A program made the translations under genes and the position numbers. 17,943 nt of DNA from Flavobacterium sp. GTDB lineage: Bacteria; Bacteroidota; Bacteroidia; Flavobacteriales; Flavobacteriaceae. The DNA is taken from contig JASLHL010000159.1 of NCBI GenBank assembly GCA_030152225.1, positions 1 through 17,943 of the forward strand, given 5' to 3'. Positions 16,207 through 17,943 of this stretch are shown here, in pieces. Each line of letters opens with the position of its first letter. Within the stretch, counting starts at the first letter, position 1. Under the pieces are notes generated by a model that saw only the letters and a program-made list of their open reading frames with translations, did not search any database and was not told the origin of the DNA.

Positions 16207-17040
16207 ATGCAGTCACTTCAAGATCTTTATCGTTTTTCTCAACAATTTACTTACAGTGAAGCGCTTATGCCCACGCTATTCATTGGTCATGGGTCGCCCA
16301 TGAATGCCATAGAAGACACCGTATTTGCTCAGGGTTGGCACAAGCTGGGGCAAACGATCCCCACGCCAAAAGCCATTGTTGTTATTTCGGCTCACTGGCA
16401 GACCAAAGGAAGTCGTATTACAGCAATGGATTTTCCAACCACCATTCACGATTTTGGAGGATTTCCTCAAGCTTTATTTGACGTCACCTATCCTGCTCCT
16501 GGAAGTCCTGCTTTGGCCTTAGAAATACAAAATTTAGCACCTTCATTTGATCTTCACTTGGATCATGATTGGGGATTAGATCACGGTACTTGGTCAATTA
16601 CCAAGCATATGTTTCCCAAAGCAAATATTCCAGTTTTACAGCTGAGTATTGACTACGATAAACCATTGGATTATCACTATCAATTAGCGGTACAGTTGCG
16701 TGAATTGCGAAAGAAAGGAATCTTACTTATTGGCAGTGGCAATATGATACACAACTTGCGTTTGCTTTCTTGGGATAAAATGAACAGCAATTATGGATTT
16801 GATTGGGCTATTGAGATTAATGCTATGCTACAAAATAACATTGCGTCTTACAACTATAAAGACTTGGTAGCCTATGAAAAGTTGCATCGACACATTCGGC
16901 TGGCTATTCCCACATTGGAACACTACATCCCCATGTTGTATACATTGGGCTTAAAGGAAGCCAAGGATGAATTGCTGTTTTTCAATGATGCTTATGTTGG
17001 TGGTTCGTTAAGTATGACTTCATTCCTCTATTACCAATAA
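16207..17040 (+). CDS. ygiD: 4,5-DOPA extradiol dioxygenase-like protein (LigB superfamily, YgiD type)
   Basis: I choose the ATG at 16207 (277 residues), because a longer frame from a TTG at 16117 adds 30 residues with no family resemblance. The enzyme type opens the ring of catechols such as L-DOPA using a bound divalent metal. Visible motifs are FIGHGSPMN (25-33), VISAHWQ (59-65), DFGGFP (82-87), DHDWGLDHGTW (119-129) and GSGNMIHNL (176-184). H28, H63, H182 and H239 have the same spacing as the four metal-site histidines of E. coli YgiD, and H126 fits the catalytic histidine. The true substrate in this organism is unknown. It stands alone, divergent from susC. Confidence 0.93.
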   Translation: MQSLQDLYRFSQQFTYSEALMPTLFIGHGSPMNAIEDTVFAQGWHKLGQTIPTPKAIVVISAHWQTKGSRITAMDFPTTIHDFGGFPQALFDVTYPAPGSPALALEIQNLAPSFDLHLDHDWGLDHGTWSITKHMFPKANIPVLQLSIDYDKPLDYHYQLAVQLRELRKKGILLIGSGNMIHNLRLLSWDKMNSNYGFDWAIEINAMLQNNIASYNYKDLVAYEKLHRHIRLAIPTLEHYIPMLYTLGLKEAKDELLFFNDAYVGGSLSMTSFLYYQ

Positions 17041-17068
17041 AAAAAGTTGACAGTTTGTTAACGGTTGG

Positions 17069-17102
17069 CAGTTTACGAAACCACCTATAAAAATAAGAAG
17101 AG
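17069..17102. repeat. 34-bp direct repeat, copy 1
   Basis: The sequence from CAGTTTACGAAA to TAAGAAGAG matches the copy at 17613-17646 at 32 of 34 positions; the only difference is CCACCT versus CACCCT in the middle. Here it lies just beside the large palindrome at 17119-17161. Confidence 0.85.
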
Positions 17103-17118
17103 GCTGTCCCAAAAGGTC

Positions 17119-17161
17119 ACCCGATGGCGCGGATTTGCCCCTTAAATCCGCGCCATCGGGT
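17119..17161. repeat. Large perfect palindrome (IR-A), 18-bp arms
   Basis: The arms at 17119-17136 and 17144-17161 are perfectly complementary over 18 bp, with a 7-base loop GCCCCTT. It is GC-rich compared with its surroundings and lacks a T tract on the plus strand, so it is not an ordinary terminator. Its core GATGGCGCGGAT is related to the palindrome at 17576-17605. Confidence 0.9.
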
Positions 17162-17246
17162 TCGTTACCTACAAAGCCTTTTGTTTTTACATGAATGTAA
17201 ACGAAAAGGAAGTGGTTAGTTTCTTTCAGTAAAACGGAAAAGGACT

Positions 17247-17279
17247 GGGTTTTGTTCGGGTTTTGTTTGGGTTTTGTTC
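17247..17279. repeat. Three tandem copies of an 11-base unit GGGTTTTGTTY
   Basis: Copies begin at 17247, 17258 and 17269 and differ only in the last base (C, T, C). The middle copy also provides the outer arm of the nested hairpin that extends to 17340. Confidence 0.85.
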
Positions 17280-17340
17280 GGTAAATCGGGGGTAATCCCC
17301 CGTAAATACACATGTTTACCGAAGAAGACCCAAACAAAAC
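17260..17340. repeat. Three-tier nested inverted repeat
   Basis: The outer arms GTTTTGTTTGGG (17260-17271) and CCCAAACAAAAC (17329-17340), the middle arms TTCGGTAAA (17277-17285) and TTTACCGAA (17315-17323), and an inner hairpin CGGGGG-TAAT-CCCCCG (17287-17302) nest in order. All three stems are perfect. Confidence 0.8.
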
Positions 17341-17575
17341 TAAAATAAAACAAAATAAATAACTGAATATCAGTTGTTTGTGTTTTCACATAGGCACAAA
17401 TAAAGCCATTTGAGCTTTCTTTTTCCATATCAGGAAGGGGGGTATTGCAGGTTAATTTCGACTGATGTAGGTTTGTAACGTATTCATGTAGCTGGTGAAT
17501 AGCGATGAACGATTGTAAAAAAATAGTCAACAGTAAACAACGTAAATTATGGCAGAAATTAAAAGAGGAATTTTA

Positions 17576-17605
17576 GATGGTGCCGATCGCACAATCCGCA
17601 CCATC
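17576..17605. repeat. Palindrome related to IR-A (IR-B)
   Basis: GATGGTGC (17576-17583) pairs with GCACCATC (17598-17605). After one mismatch a 3-bp GAT/ATC stem continues inward. The outer eight bases are the IR-A core with C-to-T in the left arm and the matching G-to-A in the right arm. Confidence 0.75.
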
Positions 17606-17612
17606 GGAATGA

Positions 17613-17646
17613 CAGTTTACGAAACACCCTATAAAAATAAGAAGAG
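17613..17646. repeat. 34-bp direct repeat, copy 2
   Basis: Partner of the copy at 17069-17102, with 32 of 34 identical. Read on the minus strand it overlaps the end of the terminator stem at 17641-17667 and provides its T-rich tail. In copy 2 the related palindrome lies on the opposite side of the repeat from its position in copy 1. Confidence 0.85.
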
Positions 17647-17667
17647 CGCTCAAATTGAGCGCTCTTC
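17641..17667 (-). terminator. Terminator of the OmpA-family gene
   Basis: An 11-bp perfect stem (17641-17651 with 17657-17667) has loop AAATT. On the minus strand it is followed by TTATTTTTATAGG. It lies 76 bases past the stop codon of the OmpA-family gene. Confidence 0.75.
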
Positions 17668-17743
17668 TGGGCTTAGTGCTGCTTGTTTAAAATCCTACAG
17701 CAGGATTATCGAAAAAAAATTGCTTTATTGTTTTGCGCGTGGG

Positions 17744-17943
17744 TTACATTGCTAAAATAATGAACTCACTACGTCTATTTAACTGATGTTCCTCAACTGT
17801 ACACGGTACACCATTGCTACATTTGTTTAACAATTGACTCTCACCATAGCCACGTCCTGTTAGACGACTTGGATCAATACCTTGTTCAATCATCCACTTA
17901 ATTGTTGATTTCACACGGCGATCGGATAGCTGCATATTGTAGG
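17744..17943 (-). CDS. OmpA-family protein, C-terminal end (partial)
   Basis: The frame is open to the edge of the window, and the gene starts beyond it; the internal ATG at 17935 is not the start. The residues YNMQLSDRRVKSTIKWMIEQ, GIDPSRLTGRGYGES and HQLNRRSEFIIL match the peptidoglycan-binding helix-strand pattern of the OmpA C-terminal domain, including the LSxRR and NRRSEF motifs. The pair in CSNGVPC may form a disulfide in the periplasm. In Bacteroidota such domains often end larger proteins with TPR or PD40 repeats, but the rest is not visible. Confidence 0.92.
   Translation of the reverse strand, partial: YNMQLSDRRVKSTIKWMIEQGIDPSRLTGRGYGESQLLNKCSNGVPCTVEEHQLNRRSEFIILAM

Larger units (their letters stand above)
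17041..17743. other. Repeat-rich non-coding region between the dioxygenase and OmpA-family genes
   Basis: About 700 bases show no credible gene; the open frames of 63-105 codons here overlap hairpins and have no recognisable family. The region holds a 34-bp direct repeat (17069 and 17613), two related palindromes (17119-17161 and 17576-17605), an 11-bp triple repeat (17247-17279), a nested hairpin (17260-17340) and a terminator (17641-17667). It looks like a mosaic of dispersed intergenic elements. Confidence 0.65.

Noticed and set aside
17100..17118. GAGGCTGTCCCAAAAGG, resembling an insertion-sequence end or half a terminator
   Set aside because: No matching inverted copy, target duplication or transposase is found in the window, so no insertion sequence is called.
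17020..17530. Overlapping minus-strand frames of about 105 codons
   Set aside because: They run through the palindromes and the tandem 11-mers, overlap each other, and have no recognisable domain. They are best explained as open frames across repeats.
17549..17755. Plus-strand frame of 68 codons
   Set aside because: It spans IR-B, the 34-bp repeat and the terminator hairpin and overlaps the end of the OmpA-family gene on the other strand. The composition follows the repeats.
1..17943. CRISPR array, tRNA, rRNA or prophage
   Set aside because: No spaced direct repeats of CRISPR type, cloverleaf structures, rRNA stretches or phage structural genes were seen.

Overview
The window is AT-rich chromosomal DNA from a member of the Bacteroidota, most likely Flavobacteriaceae. 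The evidence is a T9SS regulator of the PorX type, an RprX/RprY-type two-component pair, a SusC/SusD outer-membrane pair, and promoter-like sites of the TTG...TAnnTTTG type. The genus is not certain; the mix of repeats and genes is reminiscent of Myroides or Flavobacterium, but I could not search.

Layout. Positions 1-87 probably hold the last codons of a plus-strand gene. A minus-strand operon runs from 4214 down to 224: family 2 glycosyltransferase, dephospho-CoA kinase (coaE), sensor kinase and OmpR-type response regulator, closed by a strong terminator. Divergent from it, a plus-strand operon (4383-7997) carries porX, tsaE, an alanine-dehydrogenase-family gene and a small membrane-anchored DUF4258-like protein, ending at a hairpin inside the last stop codon. 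Next is a minus-strand pair (9034-8018): a GNAT acetyltransferase, then an unusual AraC-type regulator with a heavy-metal-associated-like CxxC N-terminus. After that come a 66-residue conserved small protein with its own terminator, a two-helix membrane protein of unknown function (9656-10267, plus) and a DUF2199 protein (minus). A SusC/SusD pair (15819-11021, minus) forms an apparently orphan nutrient-uptake locus. Divergent from it is an extradiol 4,5-DOPA dioxygenase-like gene (16207-17040). The last 900 bases are about 700 bases of repeat-rich non-coding DNA and then the C-terminus of an OmpA-family protein that runs off the window.

How it works together. Most of the window is core or shell flavobacterial genome: envelope signalling (RprXY-like, PorX), cofactor and tRNA modification (CoaE, TsaE), and outer-membrane nutrient import (SusCD). 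I see no complete phage, transposase, CRISPR array or recognisable defence island. The least explained signals are in the non-coding DNA: two 7-bp tandem arrays that each sit just past a minus-strand terminator, and a mosaic of palindromes and a 34-bp direct repeat at 17041-17743. Two of the palindromes there share a core and differ by a compensatory base-pair change.
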